Source of the DNA: Oscillospiraceae bacterium | GTDB taxonomy: Bacteria > Bacillota > Clostridia > Oscillospirales > Acutalibacteraceae | NCBI GenBank assembly: GCA_031262125.1 | Contig: JAISII010000047.1 | Span: 1-7,417 of the forward strand | Length of the DNA stretch: 7,417 nt | Direction of reading: 5' to 3' | Shown here: positions 1-5,067 of the stretch, piece by piece | Numbering within the stretch: the stretch's first letter is position 1 | How the letters are laid out: each line of letters begins with the position of its first letter | Made by a program: the position numbers and the translations under genes | Notes under the pieces: model-generated | Database searches by the model: none | Told to the model about the DNA's origin: nothing | What the model saw: only the letters and a program-made list of their open reading frames with translations

Positions 1-9
1 ATATTTGTA

Positions 10-60
10 TTGTTCATTGTTCATTATTAATTAGGGCACAGCCCGACTTCATTTTTCATT
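10..60. other. AT-rich non-coding stretch with short repeats
   Basis: This left-edge stretch has no plausible coding frame. It carries tandem copies of a TTGTTCA/TTCATTA-like word (10-29) and a tiny GGGC-ACA-GCCC hairpin (34-44), followed by another TTTTTCATTA word. Such word-repeat plus short-hairpin tracts often lie between genes in Clostridia, but I cannot tie this one to a named element. Positions 61-121 hold nothing further that I can recognise. The gene whose 3' end should lie to the left is outside the window. Confidence 0.35.
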
Positions 61-121
61 ATAATCATTTCTAGTTCAATAATTTTCCCTCAGTTACAAG
101 CATCAATAAACAACAGACAAG

Positions 122-146
122 CAAGCGGCTAATGCCGCTTGTTTTT
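122..146 (+). terminator. Intrinsic terminator of an upstream gene outside the window
   Basis: A perfect 8-bp stem, CAAGCGGC (122-129) and GCCGCTTG (134-141), closes a TAAT loop and runs straight into a T5 tract. This is a textbook Rho-independent terminator on the + strand. It most likely ends a transcript arriving from the left of the window, so the gene at 313 is transcribed independently. Confidence 0.85.
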
Positions 147-163
147 ATGCCACTTAAATTTAT

Positions 164-223
164 AATCAAACCCCCGCACCTTGCCGCCGTAAAAAGCAGT
201 TTGGTGCGGGGTTGATTTTTTTT
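164..223 (+). repeat. 60-bp hairpin repeat, copy A (terminator-like)
   Basis: AATCAA plus a C-rich arm (164-180) pairs with GGTGCGGGGTTGATT (203-217), giving about 15 bp with a 2-nt bulge. It is followed by T8, so it can act as a + strand terminator. It nearly duplicates the element at 1182-1242: stem, AAAAAGCAGTTTGGTGCGGGG core and T-run are all shared, and the differences fall mainly in the left half of the loop and in bulges. The two copies bracket the gene at 313-1155. It may be one member of a genome-wide family of mobile terminator-like hairpins. Confidence 0.75.
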
Positions 224-245
224 AATGTGCAAAATTTAGTTTTTG

Positions 246-283
246 TGAATTTGGTTGAAATTCATGTTTAATTTTGATATACT
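246..283 (+). promoter_or_regulatory. Promoter with overlapping dyad upstream of the BRO/DinD-like gene
   Basis: A -35 TTGAAA (255-260) and a -10 TATACT (278-283) are separated by exactly 17 nt. A 7-bp inverted repeat, TGAATTT (246-252) and AAATTCA (258-264) with a 5-nt spacer, overlaps the -35 box and is a candidate operator, possibly for autoregulation by the encoded DNA-binding protein. No Firmicute LexA box (GAAC-N4-GTTC) was seen, so SOS control is not supported despite the DinD-like product. The promoter is well supported; the operator is inference. Confidence 0.7.
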
Positions 284-312
284 GAGAGAAAGATTAATAA
301 GGGGCTTATATT

Positions 313-1155
313 ATGGATAACAACAATTTAAAAATATTTGAAGATAAACGCATTAGAACCGCTTGGGATGAGGAAAACGAAAAGTGGTACTTTTCTATTG
401 TGGATGTGGTCGCTGTGTTGACTGATACTGACCGACCGAGAAAGTATTGGAGCGACCTAAAAGCAAAGCTAATTGCTGAAGGTAGCGAACTGTCCGAAAA
501 AATCGGACAGTTGAAAATGATTGCGGAAGACGGCAAAAAGAGACTTACCGATGTTGGCGACACTGAACAGATTTTGCGTTTAATTCAGTCTATACCATCA
601 CCAAAGGCAGAGCCGTTTAAAATGTGGCTGGCACAGGTGGGCAGCGAACGCATTGATGAAACAATCGACCCGGAGCTTGCCATAGACCGTGCTTTGGAAA
701 CATATTTAAGAAAAGGCTACAGCCGAGAGTGGATAAACCAAAGGCTGCAAGCGTTGCAAGTACGTAAAGAATTAACAGACGAATGGCAAAATAGGGGAGT
801 GCAAAAAGGCAAAGAGTATGCCATTTTAACCGATGAAATAACCCGAGCTTGGTCGGGTCTTTCTACTCGTCAATACAAAAATAAAAAGGGTTTAACTAAA
901 GAAAATTTGCGGGATAATATGAGTACGCTCGAGCTCGTTTTAAATATGCTTGCCGAAGCTACAACAACCGAGATTTCAAAGGAAGAAGTACCACAAACTT
1001 TTGTTGAGAATTTAGAGGTTGCAAAACGTGGCGGCAGCGTTGCCGGAACGGCGAGAAAAGCAGTAGAAGAACAAACAGGAAAGCCGGTTATAACTTCAAA
1101 GAATGCTGTTGATTTCAGTAATCTTATTTTAGATGTTTTGGATGATGACAGCTGA
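313..1155 (+). CDS. Bro-N domain, DinD-like DNA-binding protein
   Basis: This 280-aa soluble protein belongs to the BRO/antirepressor-like family. An N-terminal Bro-N domain (about residues 8-110) shows the usual IRTAWDEENEKWYFSIVDVV opening, a DRPRKYWSDLK segment, a central KKRLTDVGDTEQILRLIQ stretch and the AEPFKMWLAQVG end. The C-terminal half (about 160-260) resembles E. coli DinD by eye: KEYAILTDEI, a KGLTKENLRDNMSTLEL block and a helix-rich tail with AGTARKAVEE. Bro-N domains bind DNA and are common in phages and mobile DNA. DinD inhibits RecA filaments in E. coli, but that function is not shown here. The start is supported by AAGGGG (299-304) 8 nt upstream. It has its own promoter, and hairpin repeats flank it on both sides, suggesting an accessory cassette. 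Neither frameshift nor truncation is seen. Confidence 0.85.
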   Translation: MDNNNLKIFEDKRIRTAWDEENEKWYFSIVDVVAVLTDTDRPRKYWSDLKAKLIAEGSELSEKIGQLKMIAEDGKKRLTDVGDTEQILRLIQSIPSPKAEPFKMWLAQVGSERIDETIDPELAIDRALETYLRKGYSREWINQRLQALQVRKELTDEWQNRGVQKGKEYAILTDEITRAWSGLSTRQYKNKKGLTKENLRDNMSTLELVLNMLAEATTTEISKEEVPQTFVENLEVAKRGGSVAGTARKAVEEQTGKPVITSKNAVDFSNLILDVLDDDS

Positions 1156-1181
1156 ACAAATAACCCTTTACCAATAATACA

Positions 1182-1242
1182 AATCAAAACCCCCGCACTT
1201 TGCTGCCTTAAAAAGCAGTTTGGTGCGGGGGTTGATTTTTTT
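1182..1242 (+). terminator. Hairpin repeat, copy B; terminator of the BRO/DinD-like gene
   Basis: AATCAA plus AACCCCCGCAC (1182-1198) pairs with GTGCGGGGGTTGATT (1223-1237). The T-run begins at the stem end and runs to 1242. An inner CTGC/GCAG pair lengthens the hairpin. It sits 26 nt after the stop codon at 1155 and clearly serves as a + strand terminator. On the - strand the hairpin is followed by a T-rich stretch (TTTTGATTTGTATT), so it may also end the toxin transcript arriving from 1288. It is a near copy of 164-223. Confidence 0.8.
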
Positions 1243-1287
1243 GATTGTTGAGATTAAGTTTAAAAAAACATAAAATACGAAAGTTTA

Positions 1288-1776
1288 TTATTCTTCTTGT
1301 TCAAGCTCGGCAAGCATAAGTTTTTCGATATGTAGAACATCGGGGGAGGTGGGTGTGAAGCGTACACCATTTCGTAACAGCGTAACAACCCTACTGGCGA
1401 TATCGCTTAATTCGTTCAGTAGTTTGGGGTAGGTAATTGCAATATTTCTCCCTTTTACTTTGTATGGAGCAACAATATACTTATCAATTACAGGGAACAT
1501 ATCTGAGAAAACTAAAGCTTGTTTTTTGCCGTTTACAGTAACAATTTTTATGGTTTGCACAAAATTTCTTCTTTTGATTTGCTTTTGCATTATTGCCTCA
1601 TATTTTTCGATTTTGCTGCTGCAAGGAACCATCCAAAATAGATTTGTATTAGGTTCTTTAAAAATGTAAAAATGAGGGCGTTTAGTTTTTTCGTAATTCT
1701 TACGCAAAAATGGTTCAATTACTAATTCATAAAACTCATCAGAAATAAAATATTCTGTTCCAATATCAGGAATCAT
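1288..1776 (-). CDS. Type III toxin, CptN/TenpN-like endoribonuclease
   Basis: This 162-aa soluble protein has no signal peptide or membrane segment. Conserved-looking blocks are RPHFYIFK (33-40), FWMVPCSSKIEKYE (47-60), FSDMFPVIDKY (90-100) and a TSPDVL near the C-terminus (143-148). From memory these match the CptN/TenpN branch of the ToxN/AbiQ fold. The C-S-S-K at 52-55 lines up by eye with the Thr-Ser-x-Lys active-site segment of ToxN. In this family the toxin cuts RNA, including its own antitoxin precursor, and is inhibited by bound pseudoknot RNA; type III systems cause growth arrest and can abort phage infection. The assignment rests mainly on context: a tandem-repeat RNA and terminator lie directly upstream on the same strand. 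The SD AGAAAGGG (1793-1786) is 9 nt before the ATG and just after the terminator T-run. The exact subfamily (CptN versus TenpN) is uncertain. Confidence 0.82.
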   Translation of the reverse strand: MIPDIGTEYFISDEFYELVIEPFLRKNYEKTKRPHFYIFKEPNTNLFWMVPCSSKIEKYEAIMQKQIKRRNFVQTIKIVTVNGKKQALVFSDMFPVIDKYIVAPYKVKGRNIAITYPKLLNELSDIASRVVTLLRNGVRFTPTSPDVLHIEKLMLAELEQEE

Positions 1777-1794
1777 AAACGATTACCCTTTCTT

Positions 1795-1825
1795 AAAAAA
1801 TAAGCCCTCAAAAAAAGAGGGCTTA
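1795..1825 (-). terminator. Attenuating terminator between antitoxin RNA and toxin
   Basis: On the - strand, TAAGCCCTC (1825-1817) and GAGGGCTTA (1809-1801) form a perfect 9-bp stem around a T7 loop, followed by T6 (1800-1795). In type III systems this terminator keeps antitoxin RNA in excess and lets only a little read-through reach the toxin. The toxin SD begins 2 nt beyond the T-run. Confidence 0.92.
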
Positions 1826-1988
1826 AGGTCTTGTTCACGGCAAATTATTTTACTCGCATTGCCGTTTGCGAGATTCGTTTTCATGGTAAATTATTTTACT
1901 CGCACTACCATTGGCGAGATTCGTTTTCATAGTAAATTATTTTACTTGCACTACTATTGGCAAGATACTTGAGGGTAAATACCCTACG
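1801..1988 (-). ncRNA. Type III antitoxin RNA: three pseudoknot repeats
   Basis: The predicted transcript runs from about 1988 to the terminator. It begins with a small 5' hairpin (AGGGT-ATTT-ACCCT, 1985-1972) and then carries three pseudoknot units. In the order they appear in the RNA, stem a / stem b pairs are: unit 1, 1964-1960 with 1949-1945 and 1957-1951 with 1935-1929; unit 2, 1918-1914 with 1903-1899 and 1911-1905 with 1889-1883; unit 3, 1872-1867 with 1858-1853 and 1865-1859 with 1843-1837. The segments alternate a, b, a', b', the H-type pseudoknot order. Each unit has an identical TAAAATAAT loop, and units are joined by an A-rich GAAAACGAAT linker, a likely toxin cleavage region. Stem bases change in pairs between units, so structure is conserved over sequence. 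It contains no ORF. Confidence 0.9.
1837..1966 (-). repeat. Tandem 46-nt repeats of the antitoxin
   Basis: The units align at an exact 46-nt period: 1839-1884, 1885-1930, and 1931-1966, where the last diverges before completing its linker. The word TAAATTATTTTACT or its close variant recurs at the same offset, and the linker ATTCGTTTTCAT is identical in the first two. The period is near the roughly 45 nt I recall for CptI and longer than the 36 nt of ToxI. There are no unique spacers, so this is not CRISPR. Confidence 0.93.
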
Positions 1989-1994
1989 CTTATT

Positions 1995-2022
1995 ATTATA
2001 CGCAAAAATATTAAAAAGTCAA
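1995..2022 (-). promoter_or_regulatory. Promoter of the type III TA operon
   Basis: On the - strand a -35 TTGACT (2022-2017) and a consensus -10 TATAAT (2000-1995) are 16 nt apart. Transcription should start near 1988, which puts the AGGGT/ACCCT hairpin at the very 5' end of the RNA. The near-consensus boxes fit the need for abundant antitoxin. Between 2023 and the dehydrogenase stop at 2082 there is only AT-rich DNA with a weak AATATT/AATATT hairpin, not a convincing terminator. Confidence 0.88.
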
Positions 2023-2081
2023 GCAAAAATAGCAAAAATACGTGTAAAATTTTTCCAATATTGCGTAATATTACTGCTAAC

Positions 2082-3788
2082 TTACAAACACCCGCATTCT
2101 TTAACCTTCAACGCATCGTCAACCGTCATAAACGGGCCGTCAACGCAGGTGATAAACCCGTTTTCGTTCGCACATTTGCCGCAAATGCCAACACCGCAGC
2201 TGGTGTGGTATTCAATTGCAACAACAATGTTTTTGTCGGCGGTAATTTCTTTTTCGATTCCATAGGTTTTTTCGAGCATCGGTTTGGGCCCGATGTTAAT
2301 AAAAATTTGTGTTTTTGCACTGTTAAAGCTGTAGTTTTTTAAAGTTTCGGTAACATAGCCTTTTGTGCCGGATGAGCCGTCCTCAGTTGCAAAATTAAGT
2401 TCGCCTAATTTTTCAAAAAGATGCTTGTCAAAAATATCGTATTGCGTACGTCCGCCGAAGAAAAACCTCACAGTGTTGGTTTTGGCATATTGGCGTGCAA
2501 TTTCGTAAGACGGGGCAATGCCCGAACCGCCGGCTACAAGGTTAATTTCGCAATCGGAATAATCCGGCAGTGCTTTGCCGTAAGGTCCACGCAGGTAAAC
2601 GGTTTCACCGACTTTTAACGAGGTTAAAATGTTTGTAAAATAGCCCACGTTTTTAATAACAAACTCACGTTGCTCGGCGTTATATAGTGCAAAGGGTTTT
2701 TCGCCCTTTTGCGGGATGGTTAAAAAGTAAAATTTTGCAGCGGTAGAATTTTCTTTGTCTTGCTCCCAATTTTGCCAAGGCGAGAGTTTTATGCGGTTTA
2801 AACCGTCGGTGATTTCGTCGTTTGCCTCAATGGTGCAGCGTTGGTAATCCATATTTGTAACGGGGGGCAAAACGGCGGTGGTTGTGCCGTTAATCAAGTC
2901 GTACTCAAGGGCGTTAAGGTATTGGTCTGCTTGTTGCGTTGTCAGCCCGGTGAGGGAACTGCCGATACCGAAAAAGTCAGCACCAACTGTGTAATAATCC
3001 TCAATATCTCGTGCGGTAAAAATGCCGCCCATACCAATAATCGGGTTGCTGTAGCCAATACTTTGGCAAATATCGTTTAACGCTTTAATTCCCAAGGGGC
3101 GAATGGCTTCGCCCGAAAGTCCGCCCGCAGCATTGGCAAGCAAGGGGGAGCCGTCAAGCAAAAACAGCCCGGGTCCGATAGTGTTTGTTACGGTTATGCC
3201 GTATGCACCGTTTGCCATAGCGGCAGCTGCGGTTTTTGCAACTTGTGGTATGCTGCCGGAAATTTTTACAAATACAGGTATGTCAAACTCGGACGAGATT
3301 TTTTTTGTAATTTGCTCAACCAAGTTAATATCGCTGCCCAATTGCAAACCATAGCCGCTTGCATGCGGGCAAGACATATTAAGCTCAAAACCGTCGGCAT
3401 AGGGGGCAAGAGCAGCCGCCGCTTTATAAAAACTCTCAACATCGCCGCCAAAGATAGATACCAGCAAGAACTTGTCCTGCGGGACGGTTATTTGCGAAAG
3501 CTCTTTGGCAAAAACCTCTGCACCGGGGTTTGCAAGCCCAACTGCGTTGGTGTAAGAGTTCTCGGAATACTTAGCATAGAGAGGTTCTTTATAGCCCGCT
3601 TTCGGGGTAAAGCTTATGCTTTTTGTTGTAACAATGCCAACGGCATCAATGCTAAAATAACGCTCAACAGCCTTTGCCGAGGCACACCTAACCCCCGAGG
3701 GTATGCACATACGCCCCCGTATTTTTTTCTTGCCGAGGGTTACTTCTTTAAAAAAATTACTATTTTTCAGTTTCTGCAAATTCTTCAT
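2082..3788 (-). CDS. Dihydroorotate/dihydropyrimidine dehydrogenase-like flavoprotein fused to PyrK-like reductase
   Basis: This 568-aa cytosolic fusion starts with a class-1 DHODH-type FMN barrel (about 15-300): TTKS (54-57), NAVGLANPG (81-89), ELNMSCPH (135-142, candidate base Cys140), TNTIGPG (201-207), GGLSG (222-226), GMGGI (252-256) and GIGSSL (274-279). The second part (about 315-568) is PyrK-like: RGPYG (400-404), the nucleotide-binding GGSGIAP (420-426), GPKPML (500-505) and a [2Fe-2S] set Cys531, Cys536, Cys539 and Cys548. PyrD and PyrK are normally separate subunits, together about this length, so one chain likely moves electrons between NAD(H), FAD, FeS, FMN and the pyrimidine. 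The His after Cys-Pro is as in dihydropyrimidine dehydrogenase; DHODHs usually have Asn there. The substrate is therefore open, and no other pyr genes are present. SD AGGAG (3803-3799) lies 10 nt before the ATG. Confidence 0.85.
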   Translation of the reverse strand: MKNLQKLKNSNFFKEVTLGKKKIRGRMCIPSGVRCASAKAVERYFSIDAVGIVTTKSISFTPKAGYKEPLYAKYSENSYTNAVGLANPGAEVFAKELSQITVPQDKFLLVSIFGGDVESFYKAAAALAPYADGFELNMSCPHASGYGLQLGSDINLVEQITKKISSEFDIPVFVKISGSIPQVAKTAAAAMANGAYGITVTNTIGPGLFLLDGSPLLANAAGGLSGEAIRPLGIKALNDICQSIGYSNPIIGMGGIFTARDIEDYYTVGADFFGIGSSLTGLTTQQADQYLNALEYDLINGTTTAVLPPVTNMDYQRCTIEANDEITDGLNRIKLSPWQNWEQDKENSTAAKFYFLTIPQKGEKPFALYNAEQREFVIKNVGYFTNILTSLKVGETVYLRGPYGKALPDYSDCEINLVAGGSGIAPSYEIARQYAKTNTVRFFFGGRTQYDIFDKHLFEKLGELNFATEDGSSGTKGYVTETLKNYSFNSAKTQIFINIGPKPMLEKTYGIEKEITADKNIVVAIEYHTSCGVGICGKCANENGFITCVDGPFMTVDDALKVKECGCL

Positions 3789-3821
3789 ACAATAATTGCT
3801 CCTGTTTATATTATTGTATAA

Positions 3822-3850
3822 ATATTATCATAATTTTTTGCCTTTTGCAA
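3822..3850 (-). promoter_or_regulatory. Promoter of the dehydrogenase fusion gene
   Basis: On the - strand a -35 TTGCAA (3850-3845) and a -10 TAATAT (3827-3822) are 17 nt apart. The predicted start near 3815 leaves a leader of about 27 nt with an AGGAG. It lies in the 85-nt gap after the S1 gene, where no clear S1 terminator is visible, so read-through from the S1 gene may also contribute. Confidence 0.6.
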
Positions 3851-3873
3851 TTGCTTTTTTTATTAGGAATTTT

Positions 3874-4809
3874 TTAAAATTTAAAAACAATTTTTTTTGC
3901 ACAGCTTTGGGGCGAGTACTCCATTTGTTCGATTATGCCGTTTTCTATAAAATACTTAAAAGGCTGGGGCTTGGGGCGTTGCTCAAATGTTTCTATAACG
4001 CAAAGCTTAATTTTCATTTTTTCGGGGATTATACTTTTAATATATACGCTTACCTTTTGCCCGGACAAAATTCCGTCCGAAGGTTCGGACAATCCCGACA
4101 AATTTGGCGTAAGCTCTATAAAAGTGCCGTAGCTTTCCACATAGCGGGCAATGCCGGGCACAGTTTGCCCAACAAAAAAGTCGGCGGCGTTTTCCTCCCA
4201 TGTGCCTAAAAGCTCTTTGTGGGTTAGGGTTATGCGTCCGTTAATAACCGATTTTATAACCGCACGTATTCTGTCGCCGGGGGTAAAACGCTCCCGTGGG
4301 TGCTCAATCCGAGAAACCGAAATGCAGTCAATAGGCATCAGTGCAATGTTGCCGCAGCCAATGTCGGCAAAAGCACCAAAGCTCTCAAGGTGCGTAATTT
4401 TTGCATCTGTAATATAGCCCGGCACAAGTGCGTTTATGTAGTTTTTCCACGCAAGCTCTTGTGCCTTTGCTCGAGATAGTATAATAACCGGCTTGCCGCC
4501 GTCATCGCTTTCTTCTGCTTGCTCCACAACAAAGCACACAGGGTGGTTAACACGGCTAATTACCGCAATATCCCGCACTGTGCCTTCTTTAATGCCCAAA
4601 GCGGCTTCTTCCCGGGGGATTAACCCTTTTGCAAAACCAAAATCTACAATCAGGTTGTGCTCTAAATCGCACAATACGGCGGTAGCTTCCAAAATTTTAT
4701 TCTCTAACTTTGCTTTTTGCAGCCCAAAAAGGCTTTGAGTATATATTTTGTTTGTGTCTGTTGTTATTCTGTAGCCTTCGGGGCAATACTCGTTCATTTG
4801 TGTTTTCAT
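3874..4809 (-). CDS. Three-repeat S1 RNA-binding domain protein
   Basis: This 311-aa cytosolic protein contains three OB-fold S1 repeats. The first, at about 38-115, is degenerate (ATAVLCDLEHNLIVDFG). The second, at about 129-200, is the best match: PGYITDAKI, LESFGAFADIG, ALMPIDCIS, GDRIRAVIKSV and GRITLTHKE. The third is at about 212-272 (VGQTVPGIARYVESYGTFIEL, written here across residues 213-233, then GLSEPSD and GQKVSVYIKSI). It is shorter than canonical ribosomal S1 and resembles the short S1-like proteins of Clostridia, which probably bind mRNA or assist translation; the exact role is unknown. Start choice is uncertain. AAAGGA (4815-4810) abuts the ATG at 4809 with no spacer, while the next in-frame ATG (Met5, 4797) is 12 nt away; either gives nearly the same protein. 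A long leader with two hairpins precedes it. Confidence 0.83.
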   Translation of the reverse strand: MKTQMNEYCPEGYRITTDTNKIYTQSLFGLQKAKLENKILEATAVLCDLEHNLIVDFGFAKGLIPREEAALGIKEGTVRDIAVISRVNHPVCFVVEQAEESDDGGKPVIILSRAKAQELAWKNYINALVPGYITDAKITHLESFGAFADIGCGNIALMPIDCISVSRIEHPRERFTPGDRIRAVIKSVINGRITLTHKELLGTWEENAADFFVGQTVPGIARYVESYGTFIELTPNLSGLSEPSDGILSGQKVSVYIKSIIPEKMKIKLCVIETFEQRPKPQPFKYFIENGIIEQMEYSPQSCAKKIVFKF

Positions 4810-4833
4810 TCCTTTAACTTTATAAATTCGCAG

Positions 4834-4862
4834 TTTAAGTTTGAATAAAATTCAAACTTAAA
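4834..4862 (-). promoter_or_regulatory. Perfect 12-bp inverted repeat in the S1-gene leader
   Basis: TTTAAGTTTGAA (4834-4845) and TTCAAACTTAAA (4851-4862) are exact inverted copies around a 5-nt spacer. The dyad lies about 20 nt upstream of the S1-gene SD, inside its predicted leader. No T-run follows on either strand, so it is probably not a terminator. It could be an RNA hairpin controlling translation or stability, or a DNA operator. Confidence 0.6.
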
Positions 4863-4875
4863 ATTTATATTCGCC

Positions 4876-4902
4876 GTGCAGACTGCAAAAAGGCAGTTGC
4901 AC
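4876..4902 (-). promoter_or_regulatory. Second hairpin in the S1-gene leader
   Basis: GTGCAGACTGC (4876-4886) pairs with GCAGTTGCAC (4893-4902), giving 10 bp with one bulged G around an A-rich loop. It lies about 10 nt after the predicted start of the S1 transcript. No T-run follows, so a structured 5' leader element is more likely than a terminator. Confidence 0.5.
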
Positions 4903-4918
4903 GATGCGTAAAAAATGT

Positions 4919-4948
4919 GTTATAAAAATGTATGAAAACGCTTTGCAA
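4919..4948 (-). promoter_or_regulatory. Candidate promoter of the S1-domain gene
   Basis: On the - strand a -35 TTGCAA (4948-4943) and a -10 TATAAC (4924-4919) are 18 nt apart. Transcription would start near 4912, giving a leader of about 100 nt that contains both hairpins at 4876-4902 and 4834-4862. The promoter is divergent from, and close to, that of potA. Confidence 0.5.
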
Positions 4949-4950
4949 AA

Positions 4951-4995
4951 TATACACCGTAAGTTATTGCAATTTTTGGTAACTTGGTGTATAAT
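4951..4995 (+). promoter_or_regulatory. potA promoter embedded in a long dyad (candidate operator)
   Basis: A -35 TTGCAA (4967-4972) and a consensus -10 TATAAT (4990-4995) are 17 nt apart. The -35 lies between the arms of a 14-bp inverted repeat: TATACACC (4951-4958) plus AAGTTA (4961-4966) against TAACTT (4980-4985) plus GGTGTATA (4986-4993). The only flaw is a 2-nt GT insertion in the left arm. Because the dyad covers the promoter rather than the transcript, a repressor or other DNA-binding regulator is the natural explanation, possibly one responding to polyamines. The regulator is unknown. Confidence 0.75.
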
Positions 4996-5021
4996 TCATA
5001 TGTTATTTGGATTTTATACGC

Positions 5022-5055
5022 AAAAGCTGCCGCATTTTGGCGGTGTGCTTTTTTT
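5022..5055 (+). terminator. Terminator-like hairpin in the potA leader (possible attenuator)
   Basis: AAAAGC (5022-5027), a TG, and CCGC (5030-5033) pair with GCGG (5040-5043), TG by wobble, and GCTTTT (5047-5052) around an ATTTTG loop, with one bulged T. The T7 tract 5049-5055 ends directly before the AGGAGG. It lies between the predicted transcription start (about 5002) and the SD, so it could attenuate potA transcription. No convincing antiterminator partner was identified. Confidence 0.42.
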
Positions 5056-5067
5056 AGGAGGACGTAA

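Noticed and set aside
230..312. LexA/SOS box upstream of the DinD-like gene
   Set aside because: No GAAC-N4-GTTC or close variant is present. The only dyad is TGAATTT-N5-AAATTCA.
1837..1966. Tandem repeats as a CRISPR array
   Set aside because: The units abut without unique spacers, have a fixed 46-nt period, and each folds as a pseudoknot next to a promoter and terminator. Type III antitoxin explains all of this.
2040..2081. Terminator after the dehydrogenase gene
   Set aside because: The AATATT/AATATT hairpin is weak and AT-only, with no following T-run of note, so it was not listed.
1911..2342. A + strand open frame across the antitoxin and the end of the dehydrogenase gene
   Set aside because: It lacks a good SD, runs through the repeat array and its promoter, and is antisense to a clear enzyme gene. 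The translation has no recognisable domain.
3243..3821. A 192-codon + strand open frame
   Set aside because: It is antisense to the dehydrogenase coding region, whose motifs are intact. It is a shadow of that gene.
3874..4809. Canonical ribosomal protein S1 (rpsA)
   Set aside because: Only three S1 repeats and 311 residues are present, with a degenerate first repeat, so I called it an S1-domain protein and gave no symbol.
4996..5067. Known riboswitch in the potA leader
   Set aside because: The leader is only about 55-65 nt and shows no conserved aptamer motif that I recognise, only a terminator-like hairpin.
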